Assembly: GCF_036014195.1 (NCBI RefSeq)
Contig: NZ_CP107918.1
Span: 4,278,001-4,342,000 of the forward strand
Direction of reading: 5' to 3'
Origin: Streptomyces sp. NBC_00442
Lineage (GTDB): Bacteria; Actinomycetota; Actinomycetes; Streptomycetales; Streptomycetaceae
DNA: 64,000 nucleotides
Below the pieces are notes generated by a model. That model did not search any database. It saw nothing but the letters and a program-made list of their open reading frames with translations, and was not told the DNA's origin. A program made the translations under genes and the position numbers. This document shows positions 47,165-55,084 of the stretch, in pieces (position 1 is the stretch's first letter; each line of letters starts with the position of its first letter).

Positions 47165-48016
47165 ATGACTGACCAGTACGTCCTCACGCTCTCCTGTCCG
47201 GACAAACAGGGCATCGTGCATGCCGTGTCGAGCTATCTGTTCATCACGGGCTGCAACATCGAGGACAGTCAGCAGTTCGGGGACCGCGACACGGGTCTCT
47301 TCTTCATGCGGGTCCACTTCTCGGCCGAGTCGCCGGTGACCGTCGACAAGCTGCGCGCCAGTTTCGCCGCGGTCGGCGACTCCTTCCAGATGGACTGGCA
47401 GATCCACCGCCCCGAGGAGCGGATGCGGATCGTCCTGCTGGTGTCGAAGTTCGGCCACTGCCTGAACGACCTGCTGTTCCGGGCGAGGTCGGGCGCGCTG
47501 CCGGTGGAGATCGCGGCGGTCGTCTCCAACCACACCGACTTCGCCGAGCTCGTCGCCTCCTACGACGTGCCCTTCCACCACATCCCGGTCACCAAGGACA
47601 CCAAGGCCGCCGCCGAGGCGCGCCTGGTGGAGCTGGTGCGCGAGGAGCGCGTCGAGCTCGTGGTGCTCGCCCGGTACATGCAGGTGCTCTCCGACGACCT
47701 GTGCAAACAGCTCAGCGGCCGGATCATCAACATCCACCACTCGTTCCTGCCGAGCTTCAAGGGCGCCAAGCCCTACCACCAGGCGCACGCGCGCGGGGTG
47801 AAGCTGATCGGCGCGACCGCGCACTACGTGACGGCCGACCTCGACGAGGGGCCGATCATCGAGCAGGAGGTGGAGCGCGTCGGGCACGACGTCACTCCGG
47901 CCCAGCTCGTCGCGATCGGCCGGGACGTCGAGTGCCAGGCGCTGGCGCGGGCCGTGAAGTGGCACGCCGAGCACCGCATTCTGCTCAACGGGCGGCGCAC
48001 GGTGGTGTTCGCGTAG
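47165..48016 (+). CDS. purU: Formyltetrahydrofolate deformylase
   Basis: A 283-residue enzyme hydrolysing 10-formyl-THF to THF and formate, supplying formate to PurT and balancing one-carbon pools. An N-terminal ACT domain at about 5-85 (YVLTLSCPDKQGIVHAVSSYLFITGCNIEDSQQFGD) is followed by a formyl-transferase catalytic domain: VLLVSKFGHCLNDLLFRARSGALP, VLARYMQVLSDDLCKQLSGRIINIHHSFLPSFKGAKPYHQAHARGVKLIGATAHYVTADLDEGPIIEQ with the Asn, His and Asp catalytic residues. ATG 47165 opens MTDQYVLTLSCPD. The length is standard. Confidence 0.95.
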   Translation: MTDQYVLTLSCPDKQGIVHAVSSYLFITGCNIEDSQQFGDRDTGLFFMRVHFSAESPVTVDKLRASFAAVGDSFQMDWQIHRPEERMRIVLLVSKFGHCLNDLLFRARSGALPVEIAAVVSNHTDFAELVASYDVPFHHIPVTKDTKAAAEARLVELVREERVELVVLARYMQVLSDDLCKQLSGRIINIHHSFLPSFKGAKPYHQAHARGVKLIGATAHYVTADLDEGPIIEQEVERVGHDVTPAQLVAIGRDVECQALARAVKWHAEHRILLNGRRTVVFA

Positions 48017-48033
48017 GTCTTCGGCCGGTCTCC

Positions 48034-49392
48034 CTACAGCCGGCTCAGTGACGCGGCCGCGAACAGGACGTCGCTGATGGCCTCGCGGTCGCCGACCTGA
48101 CCGGCCGCCGCCTCCTGCGGCGACACGTGACCGGCGGCCAGCTTGCAGAACTCCACGCCGTCCAGGGCCACATGGGCCACCGCGCGGGCGGGCGAGGCGA
48201 GGGCGGCGGGGGAGTCGAGCGCGATGTACCAGTCGCCGCCGCCCACGCCCTCGATCTCCAGGCGCAGCGAACGGCCGGGGGAGCCCGCCGTGACGAGCCC
48301 GCGCGGCGGCGAGGCGAGTCCCGCCCGGCGCCGGCCGGCCAGGGTGGCGGGCAGGATCCGCGCCGCCAGGTCGATCATGCCGTGCAGATGTGTGCCGGAC
48401 GGCGGATCGTAGGGGTAGTCCACGGCGTCCGCGATGTCGCCCGCGTGGATCCAGCACTCGAAGGCCCGGTCGAGCATCGCGTCCTGGAGCGGCAGCGCGA
48501 ACTCCCCGTAGGGCACGTCGAGTTCGGCCGCGCCGCCGCCGGCGAAGGACACCGTGCGGATCAGGGTGTGGGACTGCTCGCGCCAGGGCTCGCGGACCGT
48601 ACGGGTCAGCGGATACCGCGCGGCGCGCCACAGGGCCTCGGTGCGTGCGGTGGGCCCGGCCGCCGTGGCCTCGGGGTCCAGCGGCACCGGCTCGTCGAGA
48701 CCGAGGGCGGTCGCGACCATCGCGTCCACGGTCATCAGATGCCCGATGACGCCGGCGACCGTCGTCCTGCGCCCGGCCCGCCGGTCGTCCTCGAACCACT
48801 TCAGGCGGACCGGGGCATGCCACTCGGCGTCCCCGAAGTCGTTGAGCAGCGCGTCGAGCCGGGCGGCCTCGGCGTCGTAGGGCGCCGCCCAGGCGGGCAC
48901 CGGGATCCTGGCGGGGCGCCGGCCGAGGCAGTTCTCCAGGACGCGGGCGCGCAGCAGCGGGTCCAGGTCGAGGCTGCGCTCGGCCTGGAGCAGCCCCACC
49001 GCGTCGCGCAGCCGCAGTGCCTCGTCGGCGCAGGGAGCGCACTCGGTGAGGTGCGCCTCCACGGCGTCGGTCTCCTCCGTGGAACACGCCGCCAGTGCCC
49101 AGGCGCCGAGCAGCGACTTGAGGACGGTGTGGGAGGGCGCCCCGGTGACGGGGCCGGGGCCTGGCGCGGCGTCCGTGCGAGCGGGTTCCGCCACGGCCGG
49201 TTCGGGCCGCCGCGCCGCGGGCGGGCCGGCGCCCGGGGCGTCACGGCCGCCCTCGCGGGGGCCGGGCACGAGCGTGCCGGAACCGCCGCGCGCGTCGTCC
49301 GGCAGGTCGTCGCCCGCGGCGCGCTGGGCCGGTATGCGCGGGGTGTTCTCGTCGTCGGGCATGGGCTCGCCCCGCTCCACGGGCCCCGTCAC
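48034..49392 (-). CDS. Zinc-finger anti-sigma factor fused to a maleylpyruvate-isomerase-like domain
   Basis: A 452-residue protein. GTG 49392 overlaps the sigma factor stop (GTGA); ATG 49362 is an alternative. After a disordered Pro/Gly region, a ZAS-type zinc anti-sigma domain lies at about 95-145 (SLLGAWALAACSTEETDAVEAHLTECAPCADEALRLRD, motif HxxxCxxC). From about 180 it has a mycothiol-dependent maleylpyruvate-isomerase-like fold (DDRRAGRRTTVAGVIGHLMTVDAMVATALGL, AFECWIHAGDIADAVDYP). The first domain should bind the adjacent sigma factor and release it on redox or zinc change. The second might sense mycothiol or a small electrophile. There is no membrane helix, so it is cytoplasmic. Confidence 0.8.
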   Translation of the reverse strand: MTGPVERGEPMPDDENTPRIPAQRAAGDDLPDDARGGSGTLVPGPREGGRDAPGAGPPAARRPEPAVAEPARTDAAPGPGPVTGAPSHTVLKSLLGAWALAACSTEETDAVEAHLTECAPCADEALRLRDAVGLLQAERSLDLDPLLRARVLENCLGRRPARIPVPAWAAPYDAEAARLDALLNDFGDAEWHAPVRLKWFEDDRRAGRRTTVAGVIGHLMTVDAMVATALGLDEPVPLDPEATAAGPTARTEALWRAARYPLTRTVREPWREQSHTLIRTVSFAGGGAAELDVPYGEFALPLQDAMLDRAFECWIHAGDIADAVDYPYDPPSGTHLHGMIDLAARILPATLAGRRRAGLASPPRGLVTAGSPGRSLRLEIEGVGGGDWYIALDSPAALASPARAVAHVALDGVEFCKLAAGHVSPQEAAAGQVGDREAISDVLFAAASLSRL

Positions 49393-49973
49393 AGCGCCCG
49401 TCCGTATCCGGGCGGCGCCGCGCCGTCGGGGGGCCGGGTGGTGGCGGAGGAGAGCAGTTGCAGACCGAGCCGCAGGCGCCGGCGCGCCTCGTCCTCGGTG
49501 ATGCTGAGGTCGGCCGCGGCCTGGCGGTAGTCGCGGCGCTGGAAGTAGGCGAGCTCCAGGGCGGCGCGCAGCGGGGCGGGCATCGACGTCACGATGTAGT
49601 CGGCGCGGGCGGCCGCCGAGGCGCGCCGCACCATCAGTTCGAGCTCCTCCGTCGTGCACCCGCCGTTCTCCGCGCGCGAGGCCGCCTCGGAGGACTGGCG
49701 CAGCCGCTGCACGGCCTGGCGCTGGGTGAGCTTGGCGACCCAGGAGCGCATGGAGCCCTGCTTGGGGTCGTAGGCATCCGGGTTCTCCCACACGTATCCG
49801 AAGACGTCGCGGGTGATCCGGTCCGCCTCGCCCTCGTCGCTGAGCACCCGGTGGGCCAGGCTGTGCACGAGGGAGGCGAACCGGTCGTACAGCTCGCCGA
49901 GGGCGGCGGCCTCGCCGCGCGCGAGGCGCTGCTGCATCCGGCGGTCCCACCGAGGTGGTGCGTCCTTCGGCAT
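49389..49973 (-). CDS. ECF-like RNA polymerase sigma factor
   Basis: A 194-residue sigma-70 family factor. ATG 49973. Region 2 at about 15-85 (MQQRLARGEAAALGELYDRFASLVHSLAHRVLSDEGEADRITRDVFGYVWENPDAYDPKQGSMRSWVAKLTQRQAVQRLRQSS in outline). Region 4 at about 125-175 (SMPAPLRAALELAYFQRRDYRQAAADLSITEDEARRRLRLGLQLL). The size and lack of region 3 are those of ECF sigmas, with a SigK-like region 2. It is directly followed, with a 4-bp overlap, by its predicted anti-sigma factor, and is divergent from a STAS-domain gene. The synteny recalls S. coelicolor SCO4409/SCO4410. Confidence 0.88.
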   Translation of the reverse strand: MPKDAPPRWDRRMQQRLARGEAAALGELYDRFASLVHSLAHRVLSDEGEADRITRDVFGYVWENPDAYDPKQGSMRSWVAKLTQRQAVQRLRQSSEAASRAENGGCTTEELELMVRRASAAARADYIVTSMPAPLRAALELAYFQRRDYRQAAADLSITEDEARRRLRLGLQLLSSATTRPPDGAAPPGYGRAL

Positions 49974-50183
49974 AGGCTCCCCAACCCTGTCGTTCCCCGC
50001 GTGTGCCCCTGTGCGCCCGTCTCTGCGTACCTACGAATGTAATGCGACGGGCTGACAATGCACGCAGGTTTGCCTCAACTGCGCCCCCTGGGGGCCGACC
50101 GGTGGTAATGGCGGTGTTTCGCGTGGGCCGGCATGGGCAGCCGCGCCCCAGGGGGCAGGGCAGCACAGAGAGGGACCGGTGGC

Positions 50184-50558
50184 GTGACGCTGAGAGTGGA
50201 CGAGTCCGAGCAGGGCACGTGGACGGTGCTGCGGGTCAGCGGCGAGCTGGATCTGGTCACCTCGCCGAGACTGCGCCGCCAAGTGCACGAGGTGGTGGCC
50301 GAGGGGCGCAAGGATCTGGTCCTGGACCTGTCAGGGGTGCAGTTCTGCGATTCGAGCGGCGTGGGCGTGCTGATCGCGGCCCGCCGCCTGATGCGTTCCT
50401 GCCAGGGCCGGCTGCGGCTGATCCTGCCGGCCCGCGGTGCCCTGGACGGCAGCCATGTGAACAAGGTGCTCGCCGCGCTCGGCGTGCGCCGCCTCTTCGA
50501 GGTGTACGGGGATGTGGGTTCGGCCTCCGACGACTTGGCCGAACCGCTGTCCGCGTAG
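50184..50558 (+). CDS. Anti-sigma factor antagonist (STAS domain)
   Basis: A 124-residue SpoIIAA/RsbV-like protein. GTG 50184 with GAGAGGGA upstream. The STAS fold is complete: WTVLRVSGELDLVTSPRLRRQVHEVVAEGRKDLVLDLSGVQFCDSSGVGVLIAARRLM, with the phospho-acceptor Ser in CDSSGVGVL. When unphosphorylated such proteins bind anti-sigma kinases and free the sigma factor. The divergent neighbour is an ECF-type sigma with a zinc anti-sigma, so its partner is more likely an RsbW-like kinase elsewhere, possibly one of the many in Streptomyces such as that at 57552. BldG is the closest well-known relative. Confidence 0.88.
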   Translation: MTLRVDESEQGTWTVLRVSGELDLVTSPRLRRQVHEVVAEGRKDLVLDLSGVQFCDSSGVGVLIAARRLMRSCQGRLRLILPARGALDGSHVNKVLAALGVRRLFEVYGDVGSASDDLAEPLSA

Positions 50559-50637
50559 CCGGGGCCCGTCCGCCCCGCCCGGGGCACGCCCCCGCGTTCC
50601 CCCCGCGCGCGGGCCCCATCGGTCGTACGCTCGGGCC

Positions 50638-51186
50638 ATGGCCAGTATGGACAGCATGGACAGTTCCGACAGTTCCGACAGCGGCGCGTACGAGCGGAGG
50701 GTCGCGGCCCGGTTCGCCTCCTTCGACCAGGACGGCAACGGCTGGATCGACCGCGAGGACTTCTCGACCGCCGCGGCGGCCCTGCTCGCCGCGTTCGGCA
50801 CGACCGCCCGCTGCGACAAGGGGCAGGCCCTGTACGGCGGCGCGGAGGCGCTGTGGCAGGGCCTCGCCGGGATCGCCGACGTGGACGGCGACCAGCGGGT
50901 GACGCGCAAGGAGTTCGTGGGCGGCGCGCTGAAGCGGCTGCGGGACCGCACCAGCGGCTTCACCGAGATCGCCCGGCCGTTCCTGCACGCCGCGTTCGCG
51001 GTGGCCGACACGGCCGGCGCCGGAACGGTCTCGGTGCGCGACGCCGAACGCGCGCTGTGCGCGTTCGGCGTCGCGCCCGCCGTAGCGGCCGATGTGGCCG
51101 TGACCCTGGACAAGGACGCGGACGGCCGCATCACGGAGCCGGACGCGGTGGCCGCCTTCGCCGCCTACTTCACGACGATGCCGTGA
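50638..51186 (+). CDS. EF-hand calcium-binding protein, calerythrin-like
   Basis: A 182-residue cytoplasmic protein. ATG 50638. A Ser/Asp/Met-rich leader (MASMDSMDSSDSSDSG) precedes four EF-hand-like units: FDQDGNGWIDREDF (residues 30-41, canonical), DVDGDQRVTRKEF (canonical), DTAGAGTVSVRDAE (degenerate, probably non-binding) and DKDADGRITEPDAV (canonical). This pattern, one degenerate hand of four, matches actinobacterial calerythrin. It should buffer or sense calcium, which influences aerial growth in Streptomyces. TACGCT ends six bases before the ATG, so a leaderless mRNA is possible. Confidence 0.88.
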   Translation: MASMDSMDSSDSSDSGAYERRVAARFASFDQDGNGWIDREDFSTAAAALLAAFGTTARCDKGQALYGGAEALWQGLAGIADVDGDQRVTRKEFVGGALKRLRDRTSGFTEIARPFLHAAFAVADTAGAGTVSVRDAERALCAFGVAPAVAADVAVTLDKDADGRITEPDAVAAFAAYFTTMP

Positions 51187-51220
51187 GCGCGGGCCCCGGC
51201 CCCGGGGCCCGGCGCGGCGC

Positions 51221-52165
51221 TCAGTGCCAGTTCCAGTCGATCAGGGTGCGCAGCGTGTCCGCGTGGAAATCGGGGAAGTCCATCGGGACGACGCCCAGGT
51301 GGGTCCGCTCGCCCAGGCGCGCGTTCAGGTAGCTCTGCACGCCCGGCATGATCGCGTCCGCGTTGACCTTGGGCCAGCCGCCTCCCGCGTAGCTGGTGAA
51401 GTTGATGTAGAGCTGCGCGGAGTCCTGGTCGTAGAAGGCGTTGTCGAACTGCTGGGTGACCTTGGCGGTCTTCTTCGACGGCCAGGACAGCCCCTGGTAG
51501 ACGTCCTGGAGCTTGATGTACTGGTTGGAGAGGAAGTCGTTGTCGCCGCCGGGCCATTGGAGGACCGGCCAGTCGTTGTCGAACTGCGCGATGAGGACGA
51601 TCTTCCCTCGGGCCTCGCCGAGCGTGGGCACCCGGTCGGTGAGCAGGAAGCGCGAGCGCCAGCCCTTCTGGTCGAGGTAGACGTTGAGCACGTTCTTGAA
51701 GTTGGCGCCGACGTCGTTCTTGGTCCCGCCCTCCTGCTTGAGCCGCATCAGGAGGACTTCGCCGGGGTGGCTGTCGAGGAAGGCCGCGCTCTGGGTGAGG
51801 ACGTCGCCGAACGTCATGCCCTGGTAGAAGGCGGCGTGGTAGATCCCGAACGCGTCGTTCAGATGGTCCTGGAGCCCGTTGGCGCGGATGTCGAAGAAGC
51901 GGATGCCTTCCTGCAACTGCTGGGTCAGGCCCCAGTTCTGGGTGTGCGACCACTCGGTGCCGTTGTTCGGGTTGGTGCAGCAGGAGTCGTGGGTGCCGGG
52001 GATCGTCATGCGCAGCAGGGACAGGCCGTCGGGGAGCTGGGCCATCCAGTTGGCGGGGTCTGCGCTCGCGCGGGGACGCGCGGCGGCGCGGGCGGTGCCC
52101 GGCAGGAGCGCGGTAGTGGAGATCGCGGCGGCGCCGAGTATGAGGTGTCTGCGGGTGAGTTCCAT
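51221..52165 (-). CDS. Secreted phosphatidylinositol-specific phospholipase C
   Basis: A 314-residue secreted enzyme cleaving phosphatidylinositol to diacylglycerol and inositol cyclic phosphate. A Tat signal (LTRRHLILGAAAISTTALLPGTARA) covers about 1-30. The PI-PLC X domain has both catalytic histidines: MTIPGTHDSCC and GIYHAAFYQGM, with RFFDIRANGL and HPGEVLLMRLKQEGG between and after. The C-terminal half includes WPGGDNDFLSNQYIKLQDVYQGLSW. ATG 52165 begins MELTRRHLIL. It is a single gene next to a catabolic cluster, and may release inositol or GPI-like lipids from the environment. Confidence 0.9.
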   Translation of the reverse strand: MELTRRHLILGAAAISTTALLPGTARAAARPRASADPANWMAQLPDGLSLLRMTIPGTHDSCCTNPNNGTEWSHTQNWGLTQQLQEGIRFFDIRANGLQDHLNDAFGIYHAAFYQGMTFGDVLTQSAAFLDSHPGEVLLMRLKQEGGTKNDVGANFKNVLNVYLDQKGWRSRFLLTDRVPTLGEARGKIVLIAQFDNDWPVLQWPGGDNDFLSNQYIKLQDVYQGLSWPSKKTAKVTQQFDNAFYDQDSAQLYINFTSYAGGGWPKVNADAIMPGVQSYLNARLGERTHLGVVPMDFPDFHADTLRTLIDWNWH

Positions 52166-52203
52166 CGGTCACGTCCTCGTGGGGGAGTGGCGGGGCCCAG
52201 GGG

Positions 52204-53739
52204 TCATGCCCCGCCGAACCGCTCCCGCAACTTGAATTTCAGGACCTTCCGCAGCGCCTCGTTCCTCGGCAGCGCCTCCACCACTTCGAGCCGCTCGGGC
52301 AACTTGTGCACCGAGAGCCCCTGTTCGCGCAGGTAGGAAGTGAGGGCGGGCAGGGTCAACACGTCGGCGCCCGGCGGCTGTTCGACGACCGCACACACCA
52401 ATTCCCCGCGCTCGGGATCGGGCAGGCCCACCACGGCGGCGTCCCCCACCGCGGGGTGGGTGTGCAGCAGGTCCTCGATCTCCTTCGCGGAGATGTTCTC
52501 GCCCTTGCGGATGATGATGTCCTTGATCCGCCCGGTGAGGACGAGGTGCCCGGACTCCCGCAGGTGCCCCACGTCGCCGGTGATCAGGAACCCGTCGGCG
52601 TCGAAGACCGCCTTGGACTGGACGGGGTCGAGATAGCCCCGGCACACCGCCTCGCCGCGCAGCCGTACCTCGCCGTCGACGCCGTACGGGAGCGGCGCGC
52701 CCGCGGGGTCGGTGACCCGGATCTCCATGCCGGGAGGCGGACAGCCCTCGGTGGTGGCGAGGTTCTCGGCGGTGTCGTCCGGGGCTCCCATGGTGATCAT
52801 CGGGACTTCCGTCATGCCGTACCCGTGGGTGAGCTGGACGCCCATCTCGCGCACGACCGCGTGGTAGACCTCGGGCGGCTTCGGCGCCCCGCCGCCGGCG
52901 AGCAGCCGCAGGCTGGGGACGACCTTCTCGCCGGGCCGTTTGCGCTGCTCGGCCAGGAACATCGAGTAGAACGCGGTGGAGCCGCCGGCCACCGTCACGC
53001 CGTGGCGCCGGTACTCCGCGAGCGCGTCCGGCAGCGCGAAGTGCTCGAACATCACGGCGGGGAAGCCGTACAGGAGCAGCATCACCGTGTAGTCGGGCCC
53101 GGCTATGTGGGCGAAGGGGAAGGCCATGGAACCCACGTCGGCCTCCGACAGGTGCAGCGCGTGGGCCAGGCACGAGCCCCCCGCGATCAGCGAACGGTCG
53201 GTGTGGAGCACGCCCTTGGGGTCGGAGGTGGTGCCGGAGGTCCAGTAGATCCAGCGTACGGAGGTGCCGTCGCGCGGTGCGGGCGGCAGCAACGCCGGGT
53301 CGCCGTCGGGAAGTTCGTCGTACGCCTCGAAGACGCCGCGCGCGCCGAGCCGCTCGGCCATCGCGGTGTGGTCGAAGCCGCGCCACACGCCGGGCACCGC
53401 GAAGAACTCCGCCTTGGACTCGCGCAGCGCGAAGCCGACCTCGCGGTCCCGGTAGAACGGGATCACCGGGGACTGGACCGCGCCGAGCCGGGCGAGCGCG
53501 AACGAGAGGATCGCCGTCTCGATGCGGGTCGGCAGCTGCCAGGCGACCACGCTGCCGGGCCGCACCCCCTTGCCGTACAGGCCCGCCGCCACCCGCTCGC
53601 AGCGCTCGCGCAGGGCGCCGAAGGTGAGGGCGCGGTCGCCCTGGAGGAGGACCGGGCGGTCCGGGGTGAGGGCGGCGCGGCGCTCGATCAGTTCCCACAG
53701 CGTGCCCGAGGAGTCCAGTACGTGTGCGGTGTCGTTCAT
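52204..53739 (-). CDS. Acyl-CoA ligase (AMP-forming)
   Basis: A 511-residue member of the ANL superfamily: it activates a carboxylic acid as acyl-AMP and then acyl-CoA. Motifs: RWIYWTSGTTSDPKGVLHTDRS (P-loop, with SGTTSDPKG), THGYGMTEVPMITMG (A5), GEVRLRGEAVCRGYLDP, TGDVGHLRESGHLVLTGRIKDIIIRKGENISAKEIEDLLHTHPAV (A8) and PRNEALRKVLKFKLRE with the catalytic Lys. It is closest in feel to cyclohexanecarboxylate/short or cyclic acid CoA ligases. It is divergent from the amidohydrolase/acyl-CoA dehydrogenase operon, with two CTGACGG-type operators between them, and probably feeds that pathway. Confidence 0.88.
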   Translation of the reverse strand: MNDTAHVLDSSGTLWELIERRAALTPDRPVLLQGDRALTFGALRERCERVAAGLYGKGVRPGSVVAWQLPTRIETAILSFALARLGAVQSPVIPFYRDREVGFALRESKAEFFAVPGVWRGFDHTAMAERLGARGVFEAYDELPDGDPALLPPAPRDGTSVRWIYWTSGTTSDPKGVLHTDRSLIAGGSCLAHALHLSEADVGSMAFPFAHIAGPDYTVMLLLYGFPAVMFEHFALPDALAEYRRHGVTVAGGSTAFYSMFLAEQRKRPGEKVVPSLRLLAGGGAPKPPEVYHAVVREMGVQLTHGYGMTEVPMITMGAPDDTAENLATTEGCPPPGMEIRVTDPAGAPLPYGVDGEVRLRGEAVCRGYLDPVQSKAVFDADGFLITGDVGHLRESGHLVLTGRIKDIIIRKGENISAKEIEDLLHTHPAVGDAAVVGLPDPERGELVCAVVEQPPGADVLTLPALTSYLREQGLSVHKLPERLEVVEALPRNEALRKVLKFKLRERFGGA

Positions 53740-53772
53740 GCCGAGCCCCCAATGGTCATGCCGAGCCCTTGA

Positions 53773-53789
53773 ACTGACGGTCAGTCAGA
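53773..53789. promoter_or_regulatory. CTGACGG-type operator 1 (ligase promoter)
   Basis: ACTGACGGTCAGTCAGA. It contains the palindrome ACTGACGGTCAGT and matches the operator at 59378 at 14 of 17 positions. It lies 34 bp before the ligase ATG. Confidence 0.5.
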
Positions 53790-53850
53790 TATGGCGGAGA
53801 GCGTAGGTCCCCGCTCCTTGCTGGTCCAGGGGTGCGGGGCTAGCCTGCAA

Positions 53851-53867
53851 TCTGACGGAGCATCAGA
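53851..53867. promoter_or_regulatory. CTGACGG-type operator 2 (amidohydrolase promoter)
   Basis: TCTGACGGAGCATCAGA, inverted repeat TCTGA/TCAGA. It ends 17 bp before the amidohydrolase ATG and overlaps its leader. Confidence 0.5.
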
Positions 53868-53884
53868 TGTGCGGAGGGGACCTC

Positions 53885-55084
53885 ATGACCGAACTGCCGC
53901 GGATCGTCAGCGTCGACGACCATGTGATCGAGCCGGCCCATCTCTTCGACGTCTGGCTGCCCGCCAAGTACCGCGAGCGCGGGCCGCGTCCGCTCACCGC
54001 CGGGATCGGCGAACTGGCCTATGTGGCAGGCAAGTACCAGATCACGATGGACCCGGACGGACCGCCCACCGACTGGTGGATCTACGAGGACCTGAAGTTC
54101 CCGTACAAGCGCAACATCGCCGCCGTCGGCTTCGACCGCGACGACATGACGCTGGAAGGCATCACCCGCGCCGAGATGCGGCGCGGCTGCTGGGATCCCA
54201 AGGCGCGCCTGGACGACATGGACCTCAACCACGTCGAGGCCTCGCTCTGCTTCCCCACCTTCCCGCGCTTTTGCGGCCAGACCTTCGCCGAGGCGCACGA
54301 CAAGGAGGTCGCCCTCGCCTGTGTCCGCGCCTACAACGACTGGATGGTCGAGGAGTGGTGCGGCGACAGCGGGGGCCGCCTCATCCCGCTGTGCATCATC
54401 CCGCTGTGGGACATCGACCTCGCCGTCGCCGAGATCCTGCGCAACGCCGCGCGCGGGGTGCGCGCGGTGACGTTCTCCGAGATCCCCACGCACCTCGGCC
54501 TGCCGTCCATCCACTCCGGCTACTGGGACCCGTTCTTCGCGGTCTGCCAGGAGACCGGCACCGTCGTCAACATGCACATCGGCAGCAGCTCCCAGATGCC
54601 CGCCGCCTCCCCCGACGCGCCGCCCGCCGTCCAGGCCTCGCTCAGCTTCAACAACGCGATGGCCTCGATGATGGACTTCCTGTTCAGCGGCGTCCTCGTG
54701 AAGTTCCCCACCCTCAAACTCGCCTACAGCGAAGGCCAGATGGGCTGGATCCCGTACGCCCTGGAACGCGCCGACGACGTGTGGGAGGAGCACCGGGCCT
54801 GGGGCGGGGTGCGCGATCTGATCCCCGAGCCGCCGTCGACGTACTACTACCGGCAGATCTTCTGCTGCTTCTTCCGCGACAAGCACGGGGTGGCCTCCCT
54901 GGACGTGGTCGGCCGCGACAACGCCACCTTCGAGACGGACTACCCGCACGTCGACTCGACCTTCCCGCACACCAAGGAGGTGGCCCTCGACCACGTCAAG
55001 GGCCTCGACGACGAGACGGTCTACAAACTGATGCGCGGCAACGCCATCCGCATGCTCGGCCTCGACCTCGACCGCGCCCGCTGA
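53885..55084 (+). CDS. Amidohydrolase (ACMSD-like, amidohydrolase_2)
   Basis: A 399-residue TIM-barrel metal hydrolase. ATG 53885 has GGAGG seven bases upstream. N-terminal VSVDDHVIEPAHLFDVWLPAKYRERGPR is the family's metal motif (DxHxxEP form). LDDMDLNHVEASLCFPTFPRF, NMHIGSSSQMP (metal His), VKFPTLKLAYSEGQMGWIPYALER and NATFETDYPHVDSTFPHT (metal Asp) follow. Members decarboxylate or hydrolyse ring-derived acids. This long actinobacterial subgroup is often found beside acyl-CoA dehydrogenases in aromatic or steroid-like catabolism. Its stop overlaps the next start by one base (TGATG). Confidence 0.85.
   Translation: MTELPRIVSVDDHVIEPAHLFDVWLPAKYRERGPRPLTAGIGELAYVAGKYQITMDPDGPPTDWWIYEDLKFPYKRNIAAVGFDRDDMTLEGITRAEMRRGCWDPKARLDDMDLNHVEASLCFPTFPRFCGQTFAEAHDKEVALACVRAYNDWMVEEWCGDSGGRLIPLCIIPLWDIDLAVAEILRNAARGVRAVTFSEIPTHLGLPSIHSGYWDPFFAVCQETGTVVNMHIGSSSQMPAASPDAPPAVQASLSFNNAMASMMDFLFSGVLVKFPTLKLAYSEGQMGWIPYALERADDVWEEHRAWGGVRDLIPEPPSTYYYRQIFCCFFRDKHGVASLDVVGRDNATFETDYPHVDSTFPHTKEVALDHVKGLDDETVYKLMRGNAIRMLGLDLDRAR

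Noticed and set aside
50079..50158. GCCCCCTGGGGGC inverted repeats before the STAS gene
   Set aside because: GC-rich palindromes of this size are frequent in this genome and the copies are imperfect; not strong enough as an operator.
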